From: Capsulimonadaceae bacterium
GTDB lineage: Bacteria > Armatimonadota > Armatimonadia > Armatimonadales > Capsulimonadaceae
Direction of reading: 5' to 3'
Assembly (NCBI GenBank): GCA_031292625.1
Contig: JARLGU010000011.1
Location: forward strand, 186,001-250,000
DNA length: 64,000 bases
A program made the translations under genes and the position numbers. Numbering within the stretch: position 1 is the stretch's first letter; every line of letters begins with the position of its first letter. This document shows, one piece after another, positions 1 to 9,987 of this stretch. The notes beneath the pieces are model-generated. The model saw only the letters and a list, made by a program, of their open reading frames with translations, did not search any database and was not told the origin of the DNA.

Positions 1-1
1 G

Positions 2-235
2 CCTGATTATCACGACTCGTACTGGGACCCGAACGCCGCCAAGTGGGTCAAGATCCTCTGCGACCAAATCGTCGACGCCGGACCACAGCTCACCTACTGG
101 TGGGAGTACTCGTCGAATCGTCCGGTAGACCAAAAGGCCCCGAGCTTCGACATCAAAAAGGGCCGCACCGATCCGGTGCTCGCCGAGATTATCGACGCCA
201 ACAAGCGGCTGAAGGCAAAGCTTGGAGCCCAATAG
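2..235 (+). CDS. C-terminal end of a putative glycoside hydrolase (partial)
   Basis: An open frame enters from the left edge and stops at TAG 233-235, giving 77 C-terminal residues. The fragment is rich in Trp and Tyr (PDYHDSYWDP near its start, TYWWEYSSNRP in the middle) and ends with a helical tail containing IIDANKRLKAKL. This resembles the end of cellulase or GH5-type (beta/alpha)8 barrels, where a Trp-containing loop precedes a last helix. The catalytic residues lie outside the window, so the family is a guess. The downstream URO-D gene starts about 160 bp later. Confidence 0.5.
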   Translation, partial: PDYHDSYWDPNAAKWVKILCDQIVDAGPQLTYWWEYSSNRPVDQKAPSFDIKKGRTDPVLAEIIDANKRLKAKLGAQ

Positions 236-397
236 TCGACCAGGGCTTTGTTAGGCGCACTGAACCTATCCAGAATTGATGCCGTCGATCACCTGTCTGC
301 CAAATTGAGCCATTGCACGCGCCCGGGATCACGTCTATAATTGATCTTAACTGCGCCACTTGATAGTTGCGGCGCCCACTTAAAGGATGGCTCATCA

Positions 398-1468
398 ATG
401 GCCGAAATGACATCGCACGAACGATTTAAGCGCATGTTCGAGCACCGGGACGCCGACCGGATACCGATTATCGACAACCCCTGGCGTGCAACGATCGAAC
501 GCTGGCAGCAGGAAGGCATGCCGGCGGAAGTCAATTATGTCGATTACTTTGGTCTGGACCGCGTAGCGACGATCGGGGTCGATACCAGTCCCCGGTATCC
601 TGTTCAATTGATTGAGGATACAGACGCCTATTCGATTACGACGTCGCCGTGGGGAGCGACATTCAAGAACTTTAAGCATGTCGAGTCCACTCCGGAGTTT
701 CTCGACTTCAAGATCGTTGACCGCGCGAGCTGGCAAGAGGCCAAAGATCGAATGACTCCGACGCCGGATCGCATCAACTGGGAACATCTCAAGAAGGCGT
801 ATCCACAGTGGAAGAAGGACGGCTACTGGATCCAGGGCGGCTTCTGGTTCGGCTTCGACATTACCCATGCCTGGAACGTCGGCACCGAGCGGCTTCTCGT
901 GGCGCTCGGCGACGATCCTGAGTGGTGCATGGACATGTTCAGTACGGAACTGGACATGTGCATCGCACTGATGGACCAGGTTTGGGACGCCGGATATACG
1001 TTTGACGCGATCCACTGGCCCGACGATATGGGCTACAAGCACAGCCAGTTCTTCTCGGTAGCCACGTATCGCAGGATCCTAAAGCCCTTCCATCAACGTG
1101 CGGTGGATTGGGCGCATGCCAAGGGCATTAAGGCCCACCTGCATTCCTGCGGCGACGTCAACCCGTTCGTGCCGGAGCTGATCGATATTGGCGTCGACGC
1201 TCTTAACCCTCTCGAGGTCAAGGCGGGTATGGACCCGCTTTATCTCAAGAAGACCTTCGGAGATAAGCTCGTTCTGCATGGCGGCATCAACGCCCTGCTC
1301 TACGACGATATAGACGCGCTCGAAGCGGAACTGCGCAAGATCGTGCCAACCGTCAAGCAGCACGGCGGCTACATCCTCTCCTCCGATCATTCCGTTCCGT
1401 CGAGCATGAGTCTGCACGACTTCAAGCGGTTCGTGGAACTTGGCAAGGAACTCGGCAGCTACGAGTAG
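398..1468 (+). CDS. Uroporphyrinogen decarboxylase (URO-D) family protein
   Basis: This 356-residue protein has the URO-D/MtaA/CmuA barrel pattern: an N-terminal ERFKRMFEHRDADRIPI segment, a central WPDDMGY, then HLHSCGDVNPFVPELIDIG followed by LNPLEVKAGMD, and LHGGINA near the C-terminus. The His and Cys of HSCGD match the metal-ligand region of the methyltransferase branch better than haem-forming HemE, which binds no metal. Bacteria of this type often carry many such paralogs near sugar catabolism genes, so a haem role is unlikely; the substrate is unknown. ATG 398 is chosen because AAAGGA (382-387) sits 10 nt upstream; an upstream in-frame start at 341 lacks this. Confidence 0.82.
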   Translation: MAEMTSHERFKRMFEHRDADRIPIIDNPWRATIERWQQEGMPAEVNYVDYFGLDRVATIGVDTSPRYPVQLIEDTDAYSITTSPWGATFKNFKHVESTPEFLDFKIVDRASWQEAKDRMTPTPDRINWEHLKKAYPQWKKDGYWIQGGFWFGFDITHAWNVGTERLLVALGDDPEWCMDMFSTELDMCIALMDQVWDAGYTFDAIHWPDDMGYKHSQFFSVATYRRILKPFHQRAVDWAHAKGIKAHLHSCGDVNPFVPELIDIGVDALNPLEVKAGMDPLYLKKTFGDKLVLHGGINALLYDDIDALEAELRKIVPTVKQHGGYILSSDHSVPSSMSLHDFKRFVELGKELGSYE

Positions 1469-1497
1469 AGGACATCCGCGTCACGACACAAAGACAT

Positions 1498-1530
1498 GCG
1501 GCCTTGAGACTTATGCCGTCTCAAGGCCGC
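1498..1530. terminator. Hairpin between convergent URO-D gene and typA
   Basis: A perfect 13-bp stem (GCGGCCTTGAGAC with its complement) closes a 7-nt loop. It lies between two converging genes, so it probably ends transcription from both sides. The T-tract is weak on both strands. Confidence 0.6.
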
Positions 1531-1576
1531 GTTCTCAATTGTATCGATCGTTTGTGGCTTCAGAAAAGACGCCCGG

Positions 1577-3388
1577 CTACGATCGGGTTTTCGCATTCTT
1601 GCGCCGCTGGCCCTGATCCAACTCCCGCTTGCGCATGCGGATATTCTTCGGCGTCACCTCGACAAGGTCGTCAGGGCCGATGTACTCGATGCACCGATCG
1701 AGCGACATAATCGTATGCGGCGTGAGCCGGACGCCCACATCGGAATTGGATGAGCGCATGTTGGTCAGGTGCTTCGCCTTGCAGATGTTGATTTCAAGGT
1801 CCGTATCACGAGCGTTCTTCCCGACGATCATGCCTTCGTACACTTCCGTGCCGCCAGGAATGAACAGGATGCCCCGTTCCTCGGCGTTCGCCAGACCGTA
1901 CGGCGTTGCTACACCGGATTCGGCCGCGATCAGGGAACCATTGCGCTCGAACGAAATCTCTCCCGAGTACGGTACGTACCCGGCGAACAGGGAGTTCAGA
2001 GTTCCGGTGCCGCGCGTTTCGGTGATGAACATGTTCCGGAATCCCAGCAGGCCGCGCGTCGGAACGCGCCAGTGCTGCGTCACGTGCGCCGTCCCCGAAG
2101 TCGTCATGTCGCGCATCTCGCCACGACGCCGGCTTAGCTGCTCGATCACAAACCCGCTGTACGGTTCCGCGACGTCGATCTCGACATCTTCGATCGGCTC
2201 GAGCGTTTTGCCATCTTCCTCGTGCAAAATGACTTCCGGTTGCGAAACCTGCAACTCGTAACCTTCGCGGCGCATCGTTTCGATCAGGACGGCCAGGTGA
2301 AGCTCTCCGCGTCCGCTCACCAGGAACTGGTCTGGGCTGTCGGTCTCTTCGACGCGCAGAGCGACGTTCGTCTGCAATTCCTTCATCAAGCGCTCGCGTA
2401 GCTTCCGCGACGTCGAATGCTGACCCTCGCGCCCGGCCAGCGGAGATGTATTCACGCCAAAGGTCATGCGCAGGGTCGGCTCATCGACATTCGTCACCGG
2501 CAACGGCACGGGATTGTCGCGGTCGCAGATCGTCTCGCCGATGTTGATGTCCGGAAGTCCGGTCACCGCGATAATCTCCCCCGCCGGAACAGCCTCCTGC
2601 TCAACGCGCGCAAGCCCTGCGTAAACGAAGACCTGTCCAAGCTTGGCTTGAACGTTCTGACGAGCCCGATTGACGATCGTAACCGTCTGCGCGGCTCTGA
2701 CGGTGCCTGAGTAGACGCGCCCAATCGCGACACGCCCCCGATATTCATCGTAGTCCAACGTCGCGGTCAAAATCTGCAGCGGGCCATCGGGATCGCCGCC
2801 CGGCGGATCGATATGGCTGACAATCGTATCGAACAGGGTATGCAGGTTATCGTCGAGCTTCTTGTCGTCGAGCGACGCCCGCCCAGTGATCGCGGAGGCG
2901 TAGACAACCGGGAAATCGAGCTGCGCTTCGGTCGCGCCCAAATCGACGAAAAGGTCAAATGTCTTGTTGATGACGTAATCAGGACGGGCATCCGCCCGAT
3001 CGATCTTGTTGACGACGACGACGGCTTTATGCCCTGCCTGAAGCGCCTTCGACAGCACGAACCGCGTCTGCGGCATTGGTCCCTCAACCGCGTCGACGAG
3101 CAGGAGAACGCCATCGACAAGACCCATCACACGCTCGACCTCGCCGCCGAAGTCCGCATGACCAGGCGTGTCTACGATGTTAATCTTGACATCGCCCCAC
3201 TTCACCGACGTGTGCTTTGAAACGATCGTGATCCCGCGCTCGCGTTCGAGATCCATCTTGTCCATGACTCGCTCGGCCACCTGCTGATTCTCTCGAAAGA
3301 CCCCACCCTGCTTGAGGAGGCCGTCGACGAGGGTTGTCTTCCCGTGGTCGACGTGAGCGATGATGGCAATGTTACGGATTTCTGTCAT
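1577..3388 (-). CDS. typA: Ribosome-associated GTPase TypA/BipA
   Basis: A translational GTPase of 603 residues, the normal length for TypA. The G motifs are in order near the N-terminus: AHVDHGKTT (residues 11-19), RERGITI (switch I), [19 protein letters not shown] and the SA motif. Domains II, III and V and the BipA-specific C-terminus follow (for example [15 protein letters not shown] and ending with basic residues). TypA binds the 70S ribosome and acts in 50S assembly and stress adaptation. The gene is monocistronic here, facing the URO-D gene. The start ATG is directly followed by the conserved [15 protein letters not shown]. Confidence 0.96.
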   Translation of the reverse strand: MTEIRNIAIIAHVDHGKTTLVDGLLKQGGVFRENQQVAERVMDKMDLERERGITIVSKHTSVKWGDVKINIVDTPGHADFGGEVERVMGLVDGVLLLVDAVEGPMPQTRFVLSKALQAGHKAVVVVNKIDRADARPDYVINKTFDLFVDLGATEAQLDFPVVYASAITGRASLDDKKLDDNLHTLFDTIVSHIDPPGGDPDGPLQILTATLDYDEYRGRVAIGRVYSGTVRAAQTVTIVNRARQNVQAKLGQVFVYAGLARVEQEAVPAGEIIAVTGLPDINIGETICDRDNPVPLPVTNVDEPTLRMTFGVNTSPLAGREGQHSTSRKLRERLMKELQTNVALRVEETDSPDQFLVSGRGELHLAVLIETMRREGYELQVSQPEVILHEEDGKTLEPIEDVEIDVAEPYSGFVIEQLSRRRGEMRDMTTSGTAHVTQHWRVPTRGLLGFRNMFITETRGTGTLNSLFAGYVPYSGEISFERNGSLIAAESGVATPYGLANAEERGILFIPGGTEVYEGMIVGKNARDTDLEINICKAKHLTNMRSSNSDVGVRLTPHTIMSLDRCIEYIGPDDLVEVTPKNIRMRKRELDQGQRRKNAKTRS

Positions 3389-3690
3389 TAGAATTCTATC
3401 TGTTCTCTCTGGTCCTGAACGCCGATGCTGCGCGGCTTGGAAAAGGCCGCTTAATTATAGCACAGGCAACGCCGGTCTTAGGTTGACAATGCACCGTCAT
3501 CTGTCATCTCACCTGGTCGAAGGAATGAAGAGATCGTGCAATGGCCTTGAAATCGAAGAGATTTTCCGGCATTTTCTGGTCAATCACAGCTCCACCAAAG
3601 CGATCGCGCGCCGCGTTAATCACCCGCTTCAACGCGAATGCAAACATTCAAAGAGGGAATACGCTTCCCGCCCGTCGAACAATCAAGCAT
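3389..3690. other. Intergenic region between typA and glycerate kinase
   Basis: About 300 bp separating divergently transcribed genes, so both promoters should lie here. A TATAAT hexamer on the minus strand (3454-3459) is a candidate -10 for typA, but its -35 is weak. A frame open on the plus strand runs into the glycerate kinase gene, but its N-terminal 50 residues do not look conserved. No RNA gene was recognised. Confidence 0.4.
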
Positions 3691-4863
3691 ATGAAAATCA
3701 TCATTGCAATCGACTCATTCAAGGGCAGCCTCAGCGCCACCGAAGCCGCCGATGCCGTTGCGCGCGGCATTCAGCGCGTGGCGGCAAACACGATTATCCG
3801 AAAAAACCCGCTCGGCGACGGCGGCGAGGGAACAGTAGACGCCCTCGCCGCGGCAATTCCCGCCAGCCAAATTTTCCAGGCAAATGTCCACGGACCGCTT
3901 GGCAGCCCGGTGGATGCACGGTTCGCGGTTCTCGGACCCGACGGCCGCGTTGCCGCGATCGAAATGGCGGCCGCGAGCGGGATCACCCTGATTCGGCCGT
4001 CCGAGCGAAATCCCCTGCGAACGTCAACCTATGGGGTCGGCGAATTAATCCGCGCGGCGCTCAGCCGCCCTGGCGTCACGGAGCTTGTCGTTGGCCTCGG
4101 CGGCAGCGCGACCAATGACGGCGGCAGCGGCGCGCTCCAAGCTCTGGGAGTTGAATTCACGGACCGGAACGGCGAGAAAATCGGTCATCCCATTACAGGC
4201 GGCGATGTCCAAGAGATTGCCGGATTTGACAGCCCCGGAGGCGTCTTCGAGAACCTGGTCTCGTTGACGCTCGCGTGCGATGTCACCAATCCGCTTTGCG
4301 GCACGTTAGGCGCATCCGCTGTTTTCGGCCCGCAGAAGGGGGCTACGTCAGAACTAGTGACGCGACTTGACGGCGATCTTGCACGATTTGCTTCCATTCT
4401 GGACCGCCTCTGCAAGGCGCGAGGCGGCCGCCACGGCGGTCCGATTGCGGATATTCCCGGGGCTGGCGCCGCGGGCGGTCTCTCGGCTGGACTTCTGGCG
4501 TTTTTTCCAGGCGCGGTTCTTCGCCCGGGTATCGACATCGTGCTGGATACGGTCGGCTTCGACGGACTGCTGGACGACGCCGATCTCGTCATCACCGGCG
4601 AAGGCAAGTTGGACTCGCAGACGTTGGGCGGCAAAGCGATCGATGGCGTCCTGCGTCGGGCGGCGGCGCGATCAGTTCCTGCGATCGCATTCGCTGGCGC
4701 CGTGGAAGCGTCCTCCGCCGCCGCACTCGCTCCCCGCGGCCTGCGCGCGGCGTACGGTCTGATGGAGATTGCGAGTTCGGTGGAAGATGCCATGTCGCAC
4801 GCGGGAGAGCTACTGGAAGAGCTGGTCGCGCAACGGATCGGACCGTTCTTGAAAAGCGCGTAG
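3691..4863 (+). CDS. glxK: Glycerate 2-kinase (GarK/GlxK family)
   Basis: The 390-residue product begins MKIIIAIDSFKGSLSATEAA, the signature start of family-1 glycerate kinases, and contains GLGGSATNDGG (nucleotide-binding loop), GAGAAGGLS and VITGEGKLDSQTLGGKA, all diagnostic. It phosphorylates D-glycerate with ATP, feeding glyoxylate- or sugar-acid-derived carbon into glycolysis. ATG 3691 is taken as start because the conserved domain begins there; an upstream in-frame ATG at 3541 would add a non-conserved basic extension. No obvious ribosome site is visible, and no partner gene is adjacent. Confidence 0.93.
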   Translation: MKIIIAIDSFKGSLSATEAADAVARGIQRVAANTIIRKNPLGDGGEGTVDALAAAIPASQIFQANVHGPLGSPVDARFAVLGPDGRVAAIEMAAASGITLIRPSERNPLRTSTYGVGELIRAALSRPGVTELVVGLGGSATNDGGSGALQALGVEFTDRNGEKIGHPITGGDVQEIAGFDSPGGVFENLVSLTLACDVTNPLCGTLGASAVFGPQKGATSELVTRLDGDLARFASILDRLCKARGGRHGGPIADIPGAGAAGGLSAGLLAFFPGAVLRPGIDIVLDTVGFDGLLDDADLVITGEGKLDSQTLGGKAIDGVLRRAAARSVPAIAFAGAVEASSAAALAPRGLRAAYGLMEIASSVEDAMSHAGELLEELVAQRIGPFLKSA

Positions 4864-5038
4864 GCGGCGAGAGGGAAAAGGACGGACAGACGCCGGGGAG
4901 GCTCGGCTCCGCTAAGCGCCCAGCCCCCTTCTCGCTCCCGACTTCAGAGGGCCTCAAGACGCCGTCCGGCGAGGGAGCGGCCTCTTCCTTCTTCGTCGCA
5001 AAGGCCCGCGCGGCGCCCGCGCATTCAGGCTCAGCGGC

Positions 5039-5485
5039 TCATTCAGCTGGGCCGTTCGCGTCCGGCCTCTTTGCGCCGCGCGTGACGAGCGTTTTCAATG
5101 CTTGCAGATCTCGCGCAACCCATTTGGCATCGGCCGCGAACTTGGTATCGGACATCTCCGGCTGCCTGAACAACGTCAACATCACCTCAGCGCCATCGCC
5201 ATTGCGAATGACGCGCAAAGGAATATAGACTTCGCCGTCTTCGCCGCCTGTATCGACATAGTGATCCATCACTCCATACGCATTGTGGGCCGTAAAGCGT
5301 ATCCTGATCGACCCTTCCGGGCCTTGCGCCTTCCAAACATCGCCGTCCGGGGTCAGTCCTGAGCTACTCAGCCCGGACGCCCACAACGGAAAATCCTCTG
5401 GCCGCCAAATAGCCTCATAAACCTCATTCCAATCTCGATCGATTGAGATGCTGATCGTTCGCGAGACGTGCGCCAAATTGTCCAA
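5039..5485 (-). CDS. SRPBCC (START/Bet v1-like) family protein
   Basis: A 148-residue protein with the SRPBCC pattern: an N-terminal strand (RTISISIDRDWNEVYEAIW), then ED-FPLWASGL, alternating strands, and a long C-terminal helix (KFAADAKWVARDLQALKTLV). Proteins of this fold bind hydrophobic ligands in a central pocket; the ligand here cannot be read from sequence. The start is TTG, supported by GGAGGG about 5 nt upstream. It stands alone between glxK and a diguanylate cyclase gene. Confidence 0.72.
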   Translation of the reverse strand: MDNLAHVSRTISISIDRDWNEVYEAIWRPEDFPLWASGLSSSGLTPDGDVWKAQGPEGSIRIRFTAHNAYGVMDHYVDTGGEDGEVYIPLRVIRNGDGAEVMLTLFRQPEMSDTKFAADAKWVARDLQALKTLVTRGAKRPDANGPAE

Positions 5486-5629
5486 AACTGTCCCTCCAAA
5501 TGCGTTGTTAATGATAACAAGCTTTCAAAAGGATACCCAAGATACCGGCATCCGCGTCGAGGAGAGTCGAACATACGTCGAAGCGACGAGACGCATCCGG
5601 CACGAGAAACGCGCGCGCGCGCCGAAGCC

Positions 5630-6679
5630 TCAGGCAGCGAGGTCGAGACGCTGGAGGCTGAGCGCGCTAAAGTGGCGGACGAAGTTTCGACCGTGCTCCT
5701 TCGCATTATAGAGGGCGAGACCGGCCTCCACGATGAGATGGTCGGCGTCAGGCGTCGTCACGGTTGACGTTGTCACGCCAATGGAGACGGTCACTTGGCG
5801 ATGGGTCCATCCGTGGCCGTCAACACGGGCACGAATGCGCTCGACGGCATCGACTGCTTCCTTGCCGCTGGAGTCTGGCATGATAACAGCGAACTCCTCG
5901 CCGCTAAACCGTGCGATTGTGTCGCCAGGGCGCGCGCTGCGCCGAAGAATTTCGGCGACCGTTTTCAGGACAAGATCCCCGCACGCATAGCCATACTTGT
6001 CGTTATAGTCCTTGAAAAGGTCGATATTGATTCGCGCAACACTCAGAGGTCGTTTATTCGCATGGCCGTGCTCGAACTCCGCGCGGATGCTTTCCTGGAA
6101 GGCGCGGTGGTTGTTCAGGCCGGTCAAGCCGTCCGTACTCGCCAGCTTGACGAGGTTCTCGCTAACTAAGTGCAGCTGCCCTTCCTTGATCTTGAGATCC
6201 ATCAAGGTGACGACCTGCCGGCTAAGAGCTTCAAGCGCAACAAGCTCGCTGAGCCCGATGAAACGTGGTCGCGTATCAGCGACGGCCAAAGCTCCCAGGA
6301 CCCGGTGGTCCGCGGCAAGAAGCGGCGCACCAGCGTAGAAACGCAGATGAGGCTCATCCGCAACCAGCGGATGACGGGCGAATCGCGTGTCGAACGCCGC
6401 GTCCTCAACAACGAGGGAAACGGGCGGGCGCGCGATGATTTGGCTGCAGATCCAGTTTTCGCGCGGCGTATCCGTAACGTGTATGCCAAGGTGCGACTTG
6501 AACCACACTTTTTCCGGACCGATCAGGCTAATGATCCCAATCGGCGCGTCGCATATATGCGCCGCAAGCCGGGCGACTTCGTCATAAGTCTGCTCTGAGC
6601 CGACGCCAAGCACCAGATACCGCCCGAGCGTGTCCAGGCGGTCGCGTTCTTCTTCCGGCATATACGATTCTGTCACCAT
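5630..6679 (-). CDS. GAF-GGDEF diguanylate cyclase
   Basis: A GAF sensor domain (about residues 10-160, with APIGIISLIGPEKVWFKSHLG) precedes a GGDEF domain (about 180-340). The active-site signature is SGEEF, an accepted variant of GG[DE]EF, so cyclase activity that makes cyclic di-GMP from two GTP is expected. An RPGD motif lies exactly five residues before SGEEF, matching the RxxD inhibitory site for product feedback. No membrane segment is visible, so it is probably cytosolic. ATG 6679 is preferred; a GTG at 6709 would add 10 residues. Confidence 0.9.
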   Translation of the reverse strand: MVTESYMPEEERDRLDTLGRYLVLGVGSEQTYDEVARLAAHICDAPIGIISLIGPEKVWFKSHLGIHVTDTPRENWICSQIIARPPVSLVVEDAAFDTRFARHPLVADEPHLRFYAGAPLLAADHRVLGALAVADTRPRFIGLSELVALEALSRQVVTLMDLKIKEGQLHLVSENLVKLASTDGLTGLNNHRAFQESIRAEFEHGHANKRPLSVARINIDLFKDYNDKYGYACGDLVLKTVAEILRRSARPGDTIARFSGEEFAVIMPDSSGKEAVDAVERIRARVDGHGWTHRQVTVSIGVTTSTVTTPDADHLIVEAGLALYNAKEHGRNFVRHFSALSLQRLDLAA

Positions 6680-6892
6680 CTCGCACCCATTTCTTCGTCC
6701 ATGCCGCACAAGCGGCTTCGCGCGTTCTCAAGACACCATGCGCAGTGATATTATCGGCGGCTTGGAGCGCAGGTCTCAGGCATCATTTTCAGTGTGGTAG
6801 AATGGGGCAGATGTCGAGTGTGTAAGGACGTGGGCCGCGCAACCGCCGGAATTCAGCGGGAAGCGTCGTCCCAAGGATCGAAATGAACCGGT

Positions 6893-7870
6893 ATGGCACT
6901 CATTAAGGGCAAGAAGCGTTATTGGCTGGCAGGGGCAGCGGCCGCGGCCGCAATTCGATATGCCATCCGCAGACGTCGAATTTACGACCTTTACGGCAAG
7001 GTCGTATTAGTAACGGGAAGCTCGCATGGGCTGGGACTGCTGTTGGCGCGCGAGTTCGCTAATCGAGGCGCAAAAATCGTGCTTTGCGACAACCGGCCGG
7101 ACGATGTTGAGAGAGCGCGGATTGACATGGTCAAGCGCGGCGCAACCGTCCTGGCGCATGTCTGCGATGTGACGCGTCTTGAGGATGTCAAAAACCTAAT
7201 CAGCGTCGTGCGCAAGCATTTCGGCGATGTGGATGTTCTGGTTAATAATGCCGGGGCAGTTCAGTCCGGACCGATGCAGGACATGCGGATCGAGGACTAC
7301 GAGGACGCCATGCGCGTCCACTTCTGGGCCCCGCTCTACGCAACGCTCGAAGTCCTCCCGTCCATGCGAACTCGCAAGCAGGGACGGATCGTCAACATTT
7401 CGTCCCTTAGCGGCAAGGTGAGCGTTCCCTACTTGTTGCCCTACAGCGCAAGCAAGTTCGCGCTTGTTGGACTGTCAGAAGGGCTTCGCACCGAGCTTGT
7501 TGCCGACAATGTATTCGTGACGACCGTCTGTCCGGGGCTCATTCGCCCCGGAATGAGCGCAACGGGGGAAGACGAAAAGACCAGCGAGGAAGACGAATGG
7601 CTTGCGCTCAGCGAGTCGTTTCCATTAGCCGCCACCAGCGCGGACAGCGCCGCGCGCAAGATCGTCGAGGCGACGATCCACGGAGATGCGGAGATCGTGC
7701 TCTCAGTCCCTGCCCGGATTGCAACAATCGCCCGCGCACTCTTTCCCGAACCCGTCTCCGACACGATGGCGCTTGTCAACCAAGCCCTACCGACCACATC
7801 CTCAGCGTGTGAACAACCGGATGAAGAGCCTCTCGCCGATGCGTCTTCAGCACGCTCATTGCAGAGATGA
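6893..7870 (+). CDS. Short-chain dehydrogenase/reductase with N-terminal anchor
   Basis: This 325-residue SDR has a short hydrophobic N-terminus (WLAGAAAAAAIRYAI, residues 11-25) followed by a basic patch, then a classical Rossmann fold: VLVTGSSHGLG cofactor loop, NNAG, a catalytic Ser in NISSLSG, and YSASK carrying catalytic Tyr and Lys. CDVT after strand 3 is the usual adenine-pocket region. The substrate is unknown; anchored SDRs of this type often act on lipids or quinones. The last residues are low complexity. The stop codon overlaps a 28-bp perfect palindrome. Confidence 0.88.
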   Translation: MALIKGKKRYWLAGAAAAAAIRYAIRRRRIYDLYGKVVLVTGSSHGLGLLLAREFANRGAKIVLCDNRPDDVERARIDMVKRGATVLAHVCDVTRLEDVKNLISVVRKHFGDVDVLVNNAGAVQSGPMQDMRIEDYEDAMRVHFWAPLYATLEVLPSMRTRKQGRIVNISSLSGKVSVPYLLPYSASKFALVGLSEGLRTELVADNVFVTTVCPGLIRPGMSATGEDEKTSEEDEWLALSESFPLAATSADSAARKIVEATIHGDAEIVLSVPARIATIARALFPEPVSDTMALVNQALPTTSSACEQPDEEPLADASSARSLQR

Positions 7871-7896
7871 GTATTCACGATCGATCGTGAATACTC
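7869..7896. repeat. 28-bp perfect palindrome at the end of the SDR gene
   Basis: The left arm GAGTATTCACGATC is followed immediately by its exact reverse complement, with no spacer. In RNA this could fold as a 12-bp stem with a GATC loop. It overlaps the SDR stop codon (TGA 7868-7870). There is no T-tract after it, so it is either an unusual terminator or a protein-binding site. Confidence 0.7.
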
Positions 7897-8256
7897 GTGC
7901 CTTTGCCAGAATTAAACGATTGAGGAACGGGCAAGCATTCTAACGTTGTTATGCTGGTGGATGGTTCTCTAGCGGCGGTTTTCACCGCAACTCCAGGAGC
8001 ATTCCGGGCCGGCGACGCAATCAAGGATGAGAGCTCGCCGGCTATTCCATAGCTTCTTTTGCGCGCTCCGCGAAAACAGACATCTCGCCCGATGGCATAC
8101 GTGGCTTTCGTTGGCGCCGCGGGCCTGATCTATTGTTTATCACGGGTACAATGTGGCTAGGCGCTAGTTATCAGATGTAAGCGATTGAGCCCCGCTGCAA
8201 TGTATTTACGCAAGGCTCGGCAAGACAATATTCTGCTGACCTAAGGAGGCGTCGCC
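7897..8256. other. Intergenic region upstream of the HDOD gene
   Basis: About 360 bp without a gene. A TACAAT hexamer near 8146 is a possible -10, with no convincing -35. The end of the region carries the strong ribosome site AAGGAGG used by the HDOD gene. Confidence 0.4.
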
Positions 8257-9123
8257 ATGACGCCAGAGGCGGCCCCAGACCTGCAAGCACTCAATGAGCG
8301 GATCGACAACCTGGTGGAAAAAGCCGGCGATTTGCCGGCGCACGCTCGGATTGCATTGCGCGTGATCCAACTCGTCAACCAGGAGACCACCAGCGCAACC
8401 CACATCGCGATGGCGATCTCGGCGGACGAAATCCTTGCCGCGCGCGTGCTGCGCATGGCGAACAACTCCTACTATGGAGTGCCGCGAAAGATTTCCACGC
8501 TGACAGAAGCGACCGTCTTGCTCGGCATGGACACAATCCGCGACATCGCGATTGCCGCTTCCTGCCACGGCCTGCTTGACCGGTCCCTGCCCGGCTATGC
8601 TCTTTTGAAGGGCGAACTTTGGCGGCACTCAAACTGTTGCGGCTATGCGGCCCAACTGATCGCCCGCCGAACAGGTTACCGATTCACGGAAGAAGCGCTC
8701 GTGGCGGGCCTGCTGCACGACATTGGCAAAGTGGCCATCGGCCACTGTCTAGCGGACGATTTTGCAACCATCGTAAAGACCGTCAGCGATAAGCCCATAA
8801 CTTTCGCTAACGCCGAACGAGCCGTCCTCGGCTTCGATCATGCCCAGGTCGGCGCTCGCATGGCGGAGCGTTGGGACTTTCCGCCGCGGCTAATCAGCGC
8901 GATACGCTACCATCACGAGCCGGGTCAGGAAGTCGAGCCTGGCAGGCTCACGCAAATCGTCCACGCCGCTGACTACTGCTGTCTGACGCTCGGGATCGGC
9001 TTAGGACGAGATGGGTTGCAATACGAGTTCCAGGAAGACATCTTCGGATTTCTGGGGTTGGATGAAGCAGGCGCCGACACGATCCTCTCCGCGCTGACGG
9101 ACTACGCGACAGTCGACTGGTGA
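8257..9123 (+). CDS. HDOD domain signalling protein
   Basis: A 288-residue protein consisting almost wholly of an HDOD domain (LPAHARIALRVIQLVNQ, ILAARVLRMANNSYYG, LTEATVLLGMDTIRDIAI) that retains an HD-like LLHDIGKVAIG and ends with ISAIRYHHEP. HDOD proteins are usually regulatory modules linked to cyclic di-GMP signalling and motility rather than active phosphodiesterases. A strong AAGGAGG ribosome site supports ATG 8257. The 3' end overlaps the 3' end of the convergent recO by 22 bp. Confidence 0.9.
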   Translation: MTPEAAPDLQALNERIDNLVEKAGDLPAHARIALRVIQLVNQETTSATHIAMAISADEILAARVLRMANNSYYGVPRKISTLTEATVLLGMDTIRDIAIAASCHGLLDRSLPGYALLKGELWRHSNCCGYAAQLIARRTGYRFTEEALVAGLLHDIGKVAIGHCLADDFATIVKTVSDKPITFANAERAVLGFDHAQVGARMAERWDFPPRLISAIRYHHEPGQEVEPGRLTQIVHAADYCCLTLGIGLGRDGLQYEFQEDIFGFLGLDEAGADTILSALTDYATVDW

Positions 9124-9932
9124 GGCGACGTCTCATCCGGCGGGCGCCCCGGCGAGAGCAGGCTGTCCATGAACGGCGCGCTCCGCAAATCCCCGTCGAT
9201 CCTCCACCGAATTGTCCGCCGAAGCGCCATGCGCGCCAGTCCCGCGGTCGCCTCGGACGGCGATGGGATCTTTGCGACAGCGCGGATGTGCTCCAGGCCA
9301 TGCGCATTCAGATGCTGCAGGTAGTCGAGTGCATCAAACGTCAGCGCCGCGTGGTCTTCGTATCCGTTCGGGTTTGCGTGGTCCGTGCAGAGAGCCCCGC
9401 CGTTGGCAACGGAGAGCGCGTAGATATCGGTTTGACTCGCGTTATCGCGAGGTACGGTCTCGCCGCAGATCACGCATGAACACAAGTCGGGGCCGTAGCC
9501 GGCGAGTTCCAACAGGCGAAGCTCATACCACCTCACGGCCGTCTGCGGATCGTCGGCCCGCTCCATGAGCAATAATCCCGCCCGCAACAGCGTGAACAGG
9601 TCAGGATGCGCATCTTCCTCGACCACAAAGTGGTTGAGCGCCTCCGCCAGATACTGCGCCCCGGCCAGTCGACTGAGATCCTTGCGCAAACTGGGAAAGG
9701 CATCCTTGACCTCAGCCTGAGTCACGATATCCAGGGATTTCCCGCCGGCCAGATTGTAGCGGCCGCAGGTCAACGTCTCGCACGCCCCCGCCAAACGGCT
9801 GATCGGCTTGCGCGCGCCTTTGGCGATTGCGGAAACGCGTCCCCGCTCGCGCGTGTACAACGTTATGATGTTGTCGGTCTCGCCGTACGGAACGCGTCGC
9901 AACACGATTCCGGTGACGTTGTATTGGGCCAT
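9102..9932 (-). CDS. recO: DNA repair protein RecO
   Basis: A 276-residue protein starting with the RecO OB-fold (TGIVLRRVPYGETDNIITLYTRERGRVSAIAKGARKP) and continuing with the helical domain (AQYLAEALNHFV, LRLLELAGYGPDL). A Cys cluster CSCVICG with a later Cys forms the expected zinc-binding region. RecO anneals complementary strands and loads RecA with RecR in gap repair. It converges on the HDOD gene. Length and domain order are typical. Confidence 0.95.
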   Translation of the reverse strand: MAQYNVTGIVLRRVPYGETDNIITLYTRERGRVSAIAKGARKPISRLAGACETLTCGRYNLAGGKSLDIVTQAEVKDAFPSLRKDLSRLAGAQYLAEALNHFVVEEDAHPDLFTLLRAGLLLMERADDPQTAVRWYELRLLELAGYGPDLCSCVICGETVPRDNASQTDIYALSVANGGALCTDHANPNGYEDHAALTFDALDYLQHLNAHGLEHIRAVAKIPSPSEATAGLARMALRRTIRWRIDGDLRSAPFMDSLLSPGRPPDETSPHQSTVA

Positions 9933-9987
9933 CGGGTAAACTAATTTTCGTTACGGCACGGCAATAAACAATCGGTTTATCGCCCAG

